Below are positions 26,729-35,041 of a stretch of DNA of 64,000 nucleotides, piece after piece. The stretch comes from Polaromonas sp047303325 (lineage in GTDB: Bacteria; Pseudomonadota; Gammaproteobacteria; Burkholderiales; Burkholderiaceae_C). Both the position numbers and the translations under genes were made by a program. The notes beneath the pieces were generated by a model that made no database searches, had not been told where the DNA came from, and saw nothing but the letters and a program-made list of their open reading frames with translations. Location: NCBI RefSeq assembly GCF_047303325.1, contig NZ_JBKBEX010000003.1, positions 124,001 through 188,000 on the forward strand. Reading direction: 5' to 3'. Numbering within the stretch: position 1 is the stretch's first letter; each line of letters opens with the position of its first letter.

Positions 26729-27619
26729 TCAGCCTTTTTCAGCGAGCGGACGGCTGGGCGCCAGCACCGAGGCGATCGCCACCGCCATCAGCAGCACCGC
26801 GGCCCAGTCCTGCCAGTGCAGCACCTCACCCAGGCCCAGTGCGCCCGAAAACACGCCCAGGATGGGAATCATCATCACGCTCAGCGTTGAGGCCACGGGC
26901 GGCAGCGCGCGCGCCAGTGTGAACCAGGCTGCGTGGGCAAAACCGAAGATCAGTACCGCGTTGTAGACAATCGCCGCCCAGGCCGTGGGTGAAGGCGCTT
27001 TCCACTGCGGCAGCTCGAACACCATGCCCAGCCCGCTCATCACCACGGCCGTCATCACCGTCATCCAGAACGAGATCGTCAAGGTCGCGGCCTGTATCGT
27101 GGTCTTGCGCAGCAGCTGCGTGCCCAGCGCCCATACGGCCGCCGCCACCAGCGCGCACAGCACGGCCAGCGGCCGGCCCGTCAGGTTGGTCAACTCATAC
27201 CAGAGCAGCAGGGCCACGCCCAGCGCCGCGGCAGCCACCCCCAGCCAGTTGCGCGGTTTGAGCTTGGCGCCGAAAAACCAGGCGCCCAGCAGCGCCGAGA
27301 AAATCGGCATGGTGTAGCCCAGGATGGCGGCGCGCCCGCTGCTCAGGTTTTTCACCGCCAGGATGATGAGCGCATGCCAGACAAACATGTTCGCCGCCGC
27401 CAGCCAGAACAGCTCGCGCCATTTGTCGCGCGGCACAAAAAACGGCACCTTGAGCAGCACCATCGCCAGGCCCAGCACCGGAATGCCCAGCCAGATCGAG
27501 ATTGCGCGAAAGGTCAGCGGCGGGTAGTCCGCGACGCCCATTTTCATCACCGGCCAGTTCAGGCCCCAGACCAGGGTGAGCAGGACCAGGAGGACGAGTT
27601 GGCGGCGGGAGAGTTGCAT
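26729..27619 (-). CDS. EamA/DMT family transporter
   Basis: The 296 residues hold about ten transmembrane segments in two repeated EamA halves, beginning SRRQLVLLVLLTLVWGLNWPVMKMG, a drug/metabolite-transporter opening. The second half carries the usual ALGLGEVLHWQDWAAVLLM ending. The substrate is unknown. The gene is convergent with the UDG-like gene and divergent from pyrF, with a structured repeat and a short hairpin in the divergent gap. Confidence 0.9.
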   Translation of the reverse strand: MQLSRRQLVLLVLLTLVWGLNWPVMKMGVADYPPLTFRAISIWLGIPVLGLAMVLLKVPFFVPRDKWRELFWLAAANMFVWHALIILAVKNLSSGRAAILGYTMPIFSALLGAWFFGAKLKPRNWLGVAAAALGVALLLWYELTNLTGRPLAVLCALVAAAVWALGTQLLRKTTIQAATLTISFWMTVMTAVVMSGLGMVFELPQWKAPSPTAWAAIVYNAVLIFGFAHAAWFTLARALPPVASTLSVMMIPILGVFSGALGLGEVLHWQDWAAVLLMAVAIASVLAPSRPLAEKG

Positions 27620-27630
27620 GAAGTTATTGT

Positions 27631-27710
27631 GCCCCCACGCTCCGCCGCTACGCGGGTCGCTGCCCCCGAGGGGCCGCCCGCCTGCGGCCCGGCAAAGCCG
27701 GTTCCGCGGC
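27631..27710 (+). repeat. Dispersed GC-rich structured repeat, copy A
   Basis: This copy aligns along its length with 63135-63219. It contains two hairpins: CCCC-CGA-GGGG and CCGGC-AAA-GCCGG, followed by GTTCCGCGGC. It lies between EamA and pyrF. Stem lengths and base pairs change together between the two copies. Confidence 0.8.
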
Positions 27711-27740
27711 TCATGCTGGGCTAAGAGCTAAGGCTCTATT

Positions 27741-27746
27741 TACAAT
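27741..27746 (+). promoter_or_regulatory. Candidate -10 (TACAAT) of pyrF with a preceding hairpin
   Basis: TACAAT ends five bases before the pyrF ATG. AGAGC-N4-GCTCT (27724-27737) sits just upstream where the spacer would be. The -35 is poor. Confidence 0.35.
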
Positions 27747-27751
27747 GGGGG

Positions 27752-28588
27752 ATGACTTTTCTTGACATGCTGGGCGCCGCGGAACGCCAAAACAACTCCA
27801 TGCTCTGCGTCGGCCTGGACCCGGAGCCGACCAAATTTCCCGGCAAGCTCAAGGGCGACGCCAACAAGATTTACGATTTCTGCGCCGCGATCGTCGACGC
27901 CACCGCCGACCTGGTGATCTCCTTCAAGCCGCAAATCGCGTATTTCGCGGCCCACCGCGCCGAAGGCCAGCTCGAACGCCTGATGGAACACATGCGCCGC
28001 GTCGCGCCCCAGGTGCCCATCATCCTGGACGCCAAGCGCGGCGACATAGGCTCCACCGCCGAGCAGTACGCCAAGGAAGCGTTCGAACGCTATGGCGCTG
28101 ACGCGGTGACGCTCTCGCCCTTTATGGGCTTTGACTCCGTCGCGCCCTATCTGAAGTACCAGGGCAAGGGCGCGTTTTTGCTGTGCCGCACTTCCAACCC
28201 CGGCGGCGACGATTTGCAGAACCAGCGCTTCGCCTCCATCGAAGGCCAGCCGCTGCTGTACGAACACGTGGCGCGCCTGGCGCAAGGGCCCTGGAACCTC
28301 AACGGCCAGTTGGGCCTGGTGGTGGGTGCGACCTACCCGGCCGAGATTGAGCGTGTGCGCACCGTGGCGCCCACCTTGCCCTTGCTGATTCCCGGCGTGG
28401 GCGCACAGGGCGGCGATGCCGTCGCCACCGTCAAGGCCGGATGGCGTGCCGGTGCGCCCATCATTGTCAATTCCTCGCGCGCGATTTTGTACGCGTCGTC
28501 GGGAGATGATTTTGCCGACGCCGCGCGGCGGGAAGCGGTGAAGACGCGTGATGTGCTGGAGGCGGCCCGGGCGGAGGCTTCAAAGTAG
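27752..28588 (+). CDS. pyrF: Orotidine-5'-phosphate decarboxylase, type 2
   Basis: Final step of de novo UMP synthesis. The 278 residues are the long type 2 (PyrF2) form rather than the short 230-residue enzyme. MLCVGLDPEPTKFP (17-30) and the active site DAKRGDIG (93-100, with Asp93, Lys95 and Asp98) are intact. LLIPGVGAQGGD and VNSSRAILYASSG bind the phosphate. ATG 27752 follows a TACAAT by five bases, so the start may be leaderless. It is not next to other pyr genes. Confidence 0.94.
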   Translation: MTFLDMLGAAERQNNSMLCVGLDPEPTKFPGKLKGDANKIYDFCAAIVDATADLVISFKPQIAYFAAHRAEGQLERLMEHMRRVAPQVPIILDAKRGDIGSTAEQYAKEAFERYGADAVTLSPFMGFDSVAPYLKYQGKGAFLLCRTSNPGGDDLQNQRFASIEGQPLLYEHVARLAQGPWNLNGQLGLVVGATYPAEIERVRTVAPTLPLLIPGVGAQGGDAVATVKAGWRAGAPIIVNSSRAILYASSGDDFADAARREAVKTRDVLEAARAEASK

Positions 28589-28648
28589 GTTGTTTGTGGC
28601 TATTGGCCGGTTCGCGCCCTGCTGCGGGCGCACTCACAGGACAAGCTC

Positions 28649-29470
28649 TTAGCGAAACCCGTATAACCCCGCCGGGTTGTCCACCAGGATCTTCCGCCTC
28701 ACCTCATCGCTTGAAACCCATGAAAACAGCAAGTCATAGAGGTCGACCTCGGAGGGCGGCGGGTTGCGCCCCGGGTGCGGCCAGTTGCTCGCCCAGAGAC
28801 AACGTTCCGGAAACTTCTCGGCCAAGGTGCGCGCGATCAGGCTCACGTCGTCATAGCCGGGCGCACCCACTTTGGAGGTTTCGTAGGGCGCCGACAACTT
28901 GATCCACACCTTGCCGGTGTCCAGCACGCGCAGCAGCGACTGGAAGGCGGGATGCTCGGGCTTGACGGGTTCGAGGAACTTGCCGTTGTGGTCAATCACC
29001 AGCTTGCAGGGCAGGCGCTTGAGCACTTCTTCATGCTCAGGGAAATTGCGGCCGTCGAGTTGCAGATTGACCATCCAGTCCATCGCCGCCATGCGCGCGG
29101 CCATGGGCTCCAGTGACGCCCACGGCAGCACCGGGTTGATCATCATGTAACGCACGCCGCAAATGCCCCCGTCGTGCAGGCGGCGCAGCTCGGCATCCGT
29201 CACCTCGGGCGCCACCAGCGCGATGCCGCGGCCCGACTCGCCGAGCTGGGCCACGGCATCCAGCGTGCAGCTGTTGTCAAAGCCGTAGGCCGAGGGCTGG
29301 ACAATGACCGCGCGGCTCAAGCCCAGGGCTTTTTGCACTTCGCGATATGTGGACACCGGCAGATGCGGCGGCACCCAGGCCACATTGGGCACCATGGGGT
29401 ATTTGTCTTCGTAGATGTGCACATGGCAGTCGCAGGCGCCGGCATAGGTTTTGTTCTGGGTGGCTTGCAT
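28649..29470 (-). CDS. Amidohydrolase-family lactonase (LigI/galactarolactone isomerase-like)
   Basis: The 273 residues belong to the metal-independent-leaning amidohydrolase group that includes 2-pyrone-4,6-dicarboxylate lactonase (LigI) and sugar-lactone enzymes. The opening DCHVHIYEDKYP gives the HxH motif. MVNLQLDG, DHNGK and WASNWPHPG follow, ending VDNPAGLYGF. The substrate is unknown. As the last gene of a TRAP-LacI-dehydrogenase operon, it probably opens a lactone made by, or feeding, the neighbouring 2-hydroxyacid dehydrogenase. The gap to that gene is 47 bases. Confidence 0.82.
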   Translation of the reverse strand: MQATQNKTYAGACDCHVHIYEDKYPMVPNVAWVPPHLPVSTYREVQKALGLSRAVIVQPSAYGFDNSCTLDAVAQLGESGRGIALVAPEVTDAELRRLHDGGICGVRYMMINPVLPWASLEPMAARMAAMDWMVNLQLDGRNFPEHEEVLKRLPCKLVIDHNGKFLEPVKPEHPAFQSLLRVLDTGKVWIKLSAPYETSKVGAPGYDDVSLIARTLAEKFPERCLWASNWPHPGRNPPPSEVDLYDLLFSWVSSDEVRRKILVDNPAGLYGFR

Positions 29471-29517
29471 GAAGGAAAGGGCTTTCGAAGAAAACGGGAA
29501 GTGAGGGTGGGCGGCAT

Positions 29518-30525
29518 TCAGGCCGGCTGCGGCGCTTGCGTGGCCTGTTGCCAGCGGTGGGCCTGCGCCGCGTTCACCGCGCCCTGGGGCGCGCGCCCCT
29601 GCAGCAGTTCGGCCACCTGGGCCACGGTTTCCATCGCCTGGTGCTCCACCGCGGGCGGCGTGAGGCCGCCGATGTGCGGCGAGGCAATCACGCGCGGGTG
29701 CGCGGCCACGCGCGGCGAAGGCATCTGGTCGGGCGCGCGGCCCACGTCGACCGCGCAGCCGGCAATCGTGCCGGCGTCCAGCGCGGCGATCAAGGCCTCG
29801 TCATCGACGAGGTTGCCGCGTGAGGCATTGATAAAAAACGCGCCGGGTTTCATGGCCGCGAAGGTGGTGGCGTTCATCAAATTCTCGGTCGCTTCGGTCG
29901 CGGCGGCCAGGCAGACCACGTAGTCGGAGCGCTGCAGCAAGGGCAGCAGTTCGACCTGCTCGAGTTCCTTGCGGCCTGTCGGCGTATAGGGGTCGTGCAC
30001 CACGATGCGCATGCCGAGCGCCAGCGCCAGGTCGCAGAGGTAACGGCTGATCTGCCCATAACCGATCACCCCCAGCGTGGCGCCGCGCAGCTCGCGGCCC
30101 ATGGCCGGCACTACGGGCCGGCCCGCGTGGTAGTCGGCCGTGGTGGCGCTGATGTGGCGGCTTAAATCAATCATCACGCCGATGATCCATTCGCTGACCG
30201 AGGGGATAAAACCTGCGCTGGCCTGGGTGACCAGCACGCCGTGGCGGCTGGCGGCCGGCACGTCGATGTTGCGGATGTCGATGGCGCAGCGCACAAAGGC
30301 CAGCAGGCGCGGCAGCGCGGCAAACAGCGCCTCGTCGCCTACCGTCTGGCGGTAGGAAATGATGACCTCGCAGCCGGCGGCCAGCGCGGCCAGTTCGCTG
30401 GAGGAGAGGTCGGTGTCGCCCGGGTTGAAGCGCACCTCGGCGACGGCCTGCAGCGCGGCGATCGCGCGGTCGCCGAAGTAGTGCCCGAGCTTGCTCTGGG
30501 GGTGGCTGACAAAAACCGTTGTCAT
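29518..30525 (-). CDS. NAD-dependent D-2-hydroxyacid dehydrogenase family protein
   Basis: The 335 residues show the D-isomer 2-hydroxyacid dehydrogenase fold: substrate-binding halves around a Rossmann domain with GVIGYGQISRYLC. Catalytic Arg lies in INASRGNLVDDEAL and catalytic His in ASPHIGGLTPPA. The catalytic Glu of DVFxxEP is not conserved (DVGRAPDQMP; Asp and Gln nearby), so the reaction may differ from family norms. It lies between LacI and the lactonase-like gene and probably handles a sugar-acid derivative brought in by the TRAP transporter. Confidence 0.82.
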   Translation of the reverse strand: MTTVFVSHPQSKLGHYFGDRAIAALQAVAEVRFNPGDTDLSSSELAALAAGCEVIISYRQTVGDEALFAALPRLLAFVRCAIDIRNIDVPAASRHGVLVTQASAGFIPSVSEWIIGVMIDLSRHISATTADYHAGRPVVPAMGRELRGATLGVIGYGQISRYLCDLALALGMRIVVHDPYTPTGRKELEQVELLPLLQRSDYVVCLAAATEATENLMNATTFAAMKPGAFFINASRGNLVDDEALIAALDAGTIAGCAVDVGRAPDQMPSPRVAAHPRVIASPHIGGLTPPAVEHQAMETVAQVAELLQGRAPQGAVNAAQAHRWQQATQAPQPA

Positions 30526-30557
30526 TCAAAAACCTTGTGTTCAGTGCGTGCCGAAAA

Positions 30558-31607
30558 TCAGCGTTCACGGGCCTGGTATCTCGCGGCCGAGTCGCGCGCC
30601 ACCAGCGTGGGCTGGAAGATGTATTCCCGGGTCTCTATGGAAGGGTCGGCCAGCCGGCTCATCACGCGTTCGACCATGACCTGCGCCATCTCGGGCACCG
30701 GCAGGCGCACACTGGTCATGGCCGGATGCATCAGGGTGGAGAGGAACACGTTGTCGATGCCGATCACCGACACGTCTTCGGGCACGGCCAGGCCCGCGTC
30801 GCGAAAGCCCGCCATCAGGCCGAAAGCCATCAGGTCGTTGACGCCTATCACGCCGGTGGGCCGCTCGGGCAGTTTGGCCAGCAGGCCGGCCTGGGCGCGG
30901 CCGACTTCGCTCATCATCGAGTCCCCGTACTCGTCGACCGGCGTGCCTTCGACCACGTGGGCGCTGCCTTCCAGCCCCGCGCTTTTCGCGGCCGACAGGA
31001 AGCCGGCGATTTTTTCGTTACGGCTCATGGTGCGGCCGGCCGGTGTGACGAACGCCAGGCGGCGGTGGCCCAGGTCTATCAGGTGCTGCGTGGCGATGCG
31101 CGCAGACTCGAAGCTGTCCACCGTGACGTGGTCGACGATGGAGCGCCTATTCGGCGTGGCGCGCCTGTCGTAGCTCACCATCACCATGCCGCGTTCGGCC
31201 GCGGCCTCCACGTGCTGCTCGTCGATCAGCGAGGAGATGATGATCACGCCGCGCACGCCGTGGGCCAGCAGGTCGTCGAAGAAGCGCGTCTCCTTGTCCC
31301 TGTCGCGGTAGGTGTTGCCAATCATGATGCGAAAGCCGTAGCGCTCTTGCGCCAGGGTTTCGATCTCGCGCGCGATGAAGCCGTACATGGGGTTGGCCAT
31401 GGACGGCACCAGCAGGCCTATCAGCGGCGTGTAGCCGGTTTTGAGCTGGCGCGCCGTGGAGTTGGGCCGGTACTTGAGCTCGGCGATCGCGGCTTCCACG
31501 CGCGCCAGCGTCTCGGCGGCCATGCGGTTGGCACGGCCGTTGAGCACGTTGGACACGGTGCTGGTGGAAACCCCGGCCAGGCTGGCGACATCTCGGATCT
31601 TGCTCAC
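30558..31607 (-). CDS. LacI family transcriptional regulator
   Basis: The 349 residues begin SKIRDVASLAGVSTSTVSNVLNGR, a LacI-type helix-turn-helix (about 4-25) and hinge helix (ATAETLARV-like). A periplasmic-binding-protein fold effector domain (about 60-340) follows. It is embedded in the TRAP operon, between the permease and the dehydrogenase. A LacI-type palindrome with central CG lies over the -10 of the dctP promoter (34673-34688). The effector is probably the TRAP substrate or its lactone/acid derivative. Confidence 0.93.
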   Translation of the reverse strand: MSKIRDVASLAGVSTSTVSNVLNGRANRMAAETLARVEAAIAELKYRPNSTARQLKTGYTPLIGLLVPSMANPMYGFIAREIETLAQERYGFRIMIGNTYRDRDKETRFFDDLLAHGVRGVIIISSLIDEQHVEAAAERGMVMVSYDRRATPNRRSIVDHVTVDSFESARIATQHLIDLGHRRLAFVTPAGRTMSRNEKIAGFLSAAKSAGLEGSAHVVEGTPVDEYGDSMMSEVGRAQAGLLAKLPERPTGVIGVNDLMAFGLMAGFRDAGLAVPEDVSVIGIDNVFLSTLMHPAMTSVRLPVPEMAQVMVERVMSRLADPSIETREYIFQPTLVARDSAARYQARER

Positions 31608-31641
31608 GGCGTTTGTCTTTTCATCAAGGAGTTGAAGGCGG

Positions 31642-33567
31642 TCACAGCCCCATGCGAGTAGGGAGCCACAAGGAGAATTGCGGCACCAGCACCAGCAGGA
31701 TAAGCGTGACGAACAGCACCGCCAGGTATTTCATCATGGGCCGGGCCACGTCCTTGACGTGCGTGCCGGTGATGGCGCAGGTGGCGAACAAGCCCAACCC
31801 GACCGGCGGCGCGAACAAGCCCAATCCCATGGCAATCACCATGACGGTCCCAAAATGTAATGGATTGACGCCCAGCTGGGAGGCAATCGGCGTCAGCAGG
31901 GGGCCGAAAATGATCAGCGCGGGCGCGCCTTCCAGCACCGCGCCGAAGACGATCATGATGAGCACCGAGAGAATCACGAACATGGTGCTGCCGTAGGTGT
32001 GCGCAAAACCTATCATGAAGGTCGACAGGTATTGCGGGATCTGCTGTATGGTCAGCGCAAACGACACGCTGGACGCCGCCGCCACGATAAAGAGGATGCC
32101 GCCGGCCATGGAGGCAGAGCGCACAAAGAGCTGCGCAACCGACCTGACCGTGAGCTCGCGAAACGCCATCCAGCCCACCACCAACGCATAGACCACCGCG
32201 AAAGCCGAGACCTCGGTGGAGGTCGCCACGCCCGAGGTCACACCCTTGCCTATCATGGCCACCATCACCAGCGCCACCATGGCGCCGCCCAGCAGGCGCA
32301 GCATCGGCGTGCGCACGTCAAAGGCTTCGTCTGGGTTGATGCGCGTGCCCACGTAAATCGTCACCGCCGCCAGCGACAGCGCCAGCACCGCGGCTGGCAC
32401 CAGCCCGGCCATGAAGAGGCCGGCAATCGAGATGTTGGCGACAAACCCCATGATGATCATGTTGATGCAGGGCGGAATCGTCTCGGCCATCACGGCCGTG
32501 CAGGCCAGCAGGCCCGCGGTTTCGTTCGGGTCCTGCTTGGTCTTGCGCACCGCCGGCATGATGATGCCGCCCACCGCCGCGATGTCGGCCAGCTTGGAGC
32601 CCGACACGCCCGAGAAGAAGGCGGTCGCTGTGATGGTGATCAGCCCCAGCCCGCCACGCACCCGGCCGAACATGCGCAGCAGCAGCTCGATGAGGCGCGA
32701 AGACATGCCGTTGGACTCCATCAGCAGCCCGGCCAACACAAAGAAGGGAATTGCCAGCAGCACATAGTGGTCGGTGCCCGCCATCACCTGCTGTGAATAC
32801 ACCAGCATGGGCAGGGAAGGGTCGGCCATGAAGAACACCAGTGAGGACAGGCCCAGCACAAAGGCAATCGGCACGCCCAGCAGCAGCCCTCCCAGGAAGC
32901 CGGCGGTCAGCAGCATCCAGGGCTTGATGGCCAGGCCGGGCAGCAGCATGTTCCAGCCCACCACCGCCGCCACCATGGCGATGCCGATTCCCAGTGTGGA
33001 CCAGACCACGCGCGAAGGCCCATTGACTGCGTTGGCGATGCCGAACAGGGTCATGAACAGGCTGCCGATCACGACGGGGAAGGTATAGATCCATTGCGGC
33101 AGGCCTATGGGCGTGGTGCTGGACCAGGAGTCCACCAGCAGGCCGACCGACGAGACGAAGAGGCAAGCCGAAACCCCCACGATGATCCAGCTCGCGAACT
33201 GGATCAGCGCCGGCTGCCAGCGCGCGGGCAGGAGGCCGCGGAAGATGTCCACGCCCACGTGCTGGCTGCGCGCCAGAACGGTCGCCGCGCCGAAAAATAC
33301 CAGCACGATCATCAGTGCCCGCGCCACCTCCTCGGCCCAGTCGAAGGGCTCGTGCAGAAAGTAGCGGAACACCACCGACGCAAACACCACCAGCACGTCG
33401 ACGGCCAGCACCGCGCCCGCGACGTACTCGGTCATGCGCATCAGCCAGGCCAGCCAGCGACCGGGCGAATGGCCGACGCTGAAACCGGGGGCGGACGCGT
33501 GCGCCGGGTTGTGCGTGACGGCCTCGGGTACCACCGCGGGCAGGGCCGCCGACAGACTGGCTTCCAT
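31642..33567 (-). CDS. TRAP transporter fused permease (DctQ-DctM)
   Basis: The 641 residues fuse the small membrane subunit DctQ (about 35-185, four helices) to the large subunit DctM (about 215-635, twelve helices). DctM features GLLMESNGMSSRLIELLLRMFG, GVSGSKLADIAAVGGIIMP and the C-terminal PPVGLGLF. It imports a carboxylate or sugar acid with sodium. It overlaps none of its neighbours; the stop lies 34 bases before LacI, and dctP ends two bases before its start. Confidence 0.95.
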   Translation of the reverse strand: MEASLSAALPAVVPEAVTHNPAHASAPGFSVGHSPGRWLAWLMRMTEYVAGAVLAVDVLVVFASVVFRYFLHEPFDWAEEVARALMIVLVFFGAATVLARSQHVGVDIFRGLLPARWQPALIQFASWIIVGVSACLFVSSVGLLVDSWSSTTPIGLPQWIYTFPVVIGSLFMTLFGIANAVNGPSRVVWSTLGIGIAMVAAVVGWNMLLPGLAIKPWMLLTAGFLGGLLLGVPIAFVLGLSSLVFFMADPSLPMLVYSQQVMAGTDHYVLLAIPFFVLAGLLMESNGMSSRLIELLLRMFGRVRGGLGLITITATAFFSGVSGSKLADIAAVGGIIMPAVRKTKQDPNETAGLLACTAVMAETIPPCINMIIMGFVANISIAGLFMAGLVPAAVLALSLAAVTIYVGTRINPDEAFDVRTPMLRLLGGAMVALVMVAMIGKGVTSGVATSTEVSAFAVVYALVVGWMAFRELTVRSVAQLFVRSASMAGGILFIVAAASSVSFALTIQQIPQYLSTFMIGFAHTYGSTMFVILSVLIMIVFGAVLEGAPALIIFGPLLTPIASQLGVNPLHFGTVMVIAMGLGLFAPPVGLGLFATCAITGTHVKDVARPMMKYLAVLFVTLILLVLVPQFSLWLPTRMGL

Positions 33568-33569
33568 GC

Positions 33570-34607
33570 TCAGCCCCGCGCCGCGCTGATGGCCGTGAAC
33601 AGCGGCGCGGTTTCAGGGTATTGCTTGGCAAAGCCGGCCCAGAGTTTGGTTTCCATTTCCTTGCGCACCTGGTCGCGCTCGGTTTTGGCCATGGGCGTGA
33701 AAGTGATGCCGAGTTTCTTCAAGTCTTCTATGCCCTGCAGGCCTTTTTCGGTGCCGGTCTTGCGCAGCTGCACCGTCGAATCGGCGGCGGCCTTCATGAA
33801 GGCCGGGCGCAGTTCGGCCGGGATCCGCTCTACGCCGCGTTTGCCCATGATGCACACCATGGGGCTGAACAGGTGCTCGGTCATCCAGCAGTGCTTGACC
33901 ACCTCGTTGAGCTTGCTGGCCAGCACCGTGCCCGAATCGTGTTCAAAGCCGTCGACCACGCCGGTCTGCGCGGCCATGTAGAGCTCGCCGAAGGAAATCG
34001 GCGTGGGGATGGCGCCCATGATCTTGAAGGTCTCGATAAAGGCCGGCGTCGGCAGCACGCGCAGCTTGACGTTCTTGATGTCGGCCAGCGACTTGACCGG
34101 CTGCTTGGTGTAGACGTTGCGGGCGCCGTAGTGTGCGCTCCAGGTGATGACCTGGCAGCCGGTGCTTTTCTGCAGCATCTCGTTGAGTTTGGCGCCCACG
34201 CCGCTGTCCAGCGCCTTGGCCACGTGCTCGTAGCTGTCGAACAGGTAACCCAGGTCCAGCATGCCGAGCTGCGGCGTCACCGTGGCCCAGATGGACGAGC
34301 CGGTCAGCATCATGTCGATGGAGCCGACCTTGACCTGCTGCACCACGTCGCTCTCCTTGCCGAGCTGGTTGTTGGGAAAGTAGTCGATGCGTATCTTGTC
34401 GCCCACAGCCTTCTTGAGGTTGGCCTCCATGAGCTGCTGCCAGGCGAAGTGGGAGGAATTGAGGTCGGGCAGGTGCGCGGACGACAGTCGCAGTGCGACG
34501 GTGGACTGGGCCCTGGCCAAGCCGGAAAACCCCGCCGCCATGGCAACGGAGGCGGCGGAGGCGGCAGAAGTGGCCTGGACAAAGCGGCGGCGTGAAAGTG
34601 AACTCAT
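33570..34607 (-). CDS. TRAP transporter solute-binding protein (DctP)
   Basis: Periplasmic receptor of 345 residues. The N terminus SRRRFVQATSAASAASVAMAAG is a twin-arginine-type signal peptide cut near LARA. The core has a DctP fold: RLSSAHLPDLNS, IRIDYFPNNQLGKE, and the Arg-containing NVKLRVLPTPAF segment that usually contacts the substrate carboxylate. It starts the minus-strand operon, with a good GGAG eight bases before ATG 34607. Promoter and LacI operator lie 66-95 bases upstream. Confidence 0.94.
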   Translation of the reverse strand: MSSLSRRRFVQATSAASAASVAMAAGFSGLARAQSTVALRLSSAHLPDLNSSHFAWQQLMEANLKKAVGDKIRIDYFPNNQLGKESDVVQQVKVGSIDMMLTGSSIWATVTPQLGMLDLGYLFDSYEHVAKALDSGVGAKLNEMLQKSTGCQVITWSAHYGARNVYTKQPVKSLADIKNVKLRVLPTPAFIETFKIMGAIPTPISFGELYMAAQTGVVDGFEHDSGTVLASKLNEVVKHCWMTEHLFSPMVCIMGKRGVERIPAELRPAFMKAAADSTVQLRKTGTEKGLQGIEDLKKLGITFTPMAKTERDQVRKEMETKLWAGFAKQYPETAPLFTAISAARG

Positions 34608-34672
34608 TTTTTGTCTCCTGATGGTGTTTTGCGGTGCGCTGGGGAATCTCGGCGTTCTTTGTAGAACGATTT

Positions 34673-34702
34673 ACTGTATCGTTACACTAAATCAACCGTC
34701 AA
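34673..34702 (-). promoter_or_regulatory. TRAP-operon promoter with overlapping LacI-type operator
   Basis: On the minus strand TTGACG (34697-34702) is followed by an 18-base spacer and TACAGT (34673-34678). The imperfect palindrome at 34673-34688, with central CG and TGTA/TACA arms, overlaps the -10 and fits repression by the operon's own LacI protein. A second inverted repeat AACGAT-N7-ATCGTT (34665-34683) partly overlaps. Confidence 0.6.
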
Positions 34703-34853
34703 GCTGGACGAGCGCGGTTTTGCTAGGTGTTTTCCTCCGTAAATCGGTGTTTGGGGCCGGTTTTGCCATCAGCGGCAAAAGCGCGATGAAATCCGGGGAG
34801 ACAGACCCGACGCCCCTTTTTGGTTCGCTCGGCAATCGCGGAAAACCCGGGTC

Positions 34854-34881
34854 TTGACGCGAGCGGGCAGCGGCGCAGAAT
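34854..34881 (+). promoter_or_regulatory. Sigma-70-type promoter of the dipeptide-type ABC operon
   Basis: TTGACG (34854-34859), a 16-base spacer and CAGAAT (34876-34881). It lies in the 434-base gap between the TRAP and ABC operons. Predicted start about 34888, just upstream of a palindromic operator. Confidence 0.55.
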
Positions 34882-34896
34882 GCATCAGCTGCCGAG

Positions 34897-34910
34897 CTTG
34901 TATGTACAAG
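34897..34910. promoter_or_regulatory. GntR-type operator (CTTGTA-TG-TACAAG)
   Basis: A perfect 6-base inverted repeat with a two-base centre, resembling HutC/GntR-family sites. It lies about 9-22 bases downstream of the predicted start, which fits a repressor roadblock. A related palindrome lies at 59426-59437. No GntR gene is in the window. Confidence 0.6.
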
Positions 34911-35041
34911 TTACGGGCGGCAACAAGCGGGGTGTATGGGCACGGTTCGTGCTCTCCTCCTAAGCCTCCCAGGCCCAGGGCGCAGCCGCCATAAGCGGCG
35001 CGGCGCATTCTTTTTGAACCGTCCAACAGAAGGAAACCATC

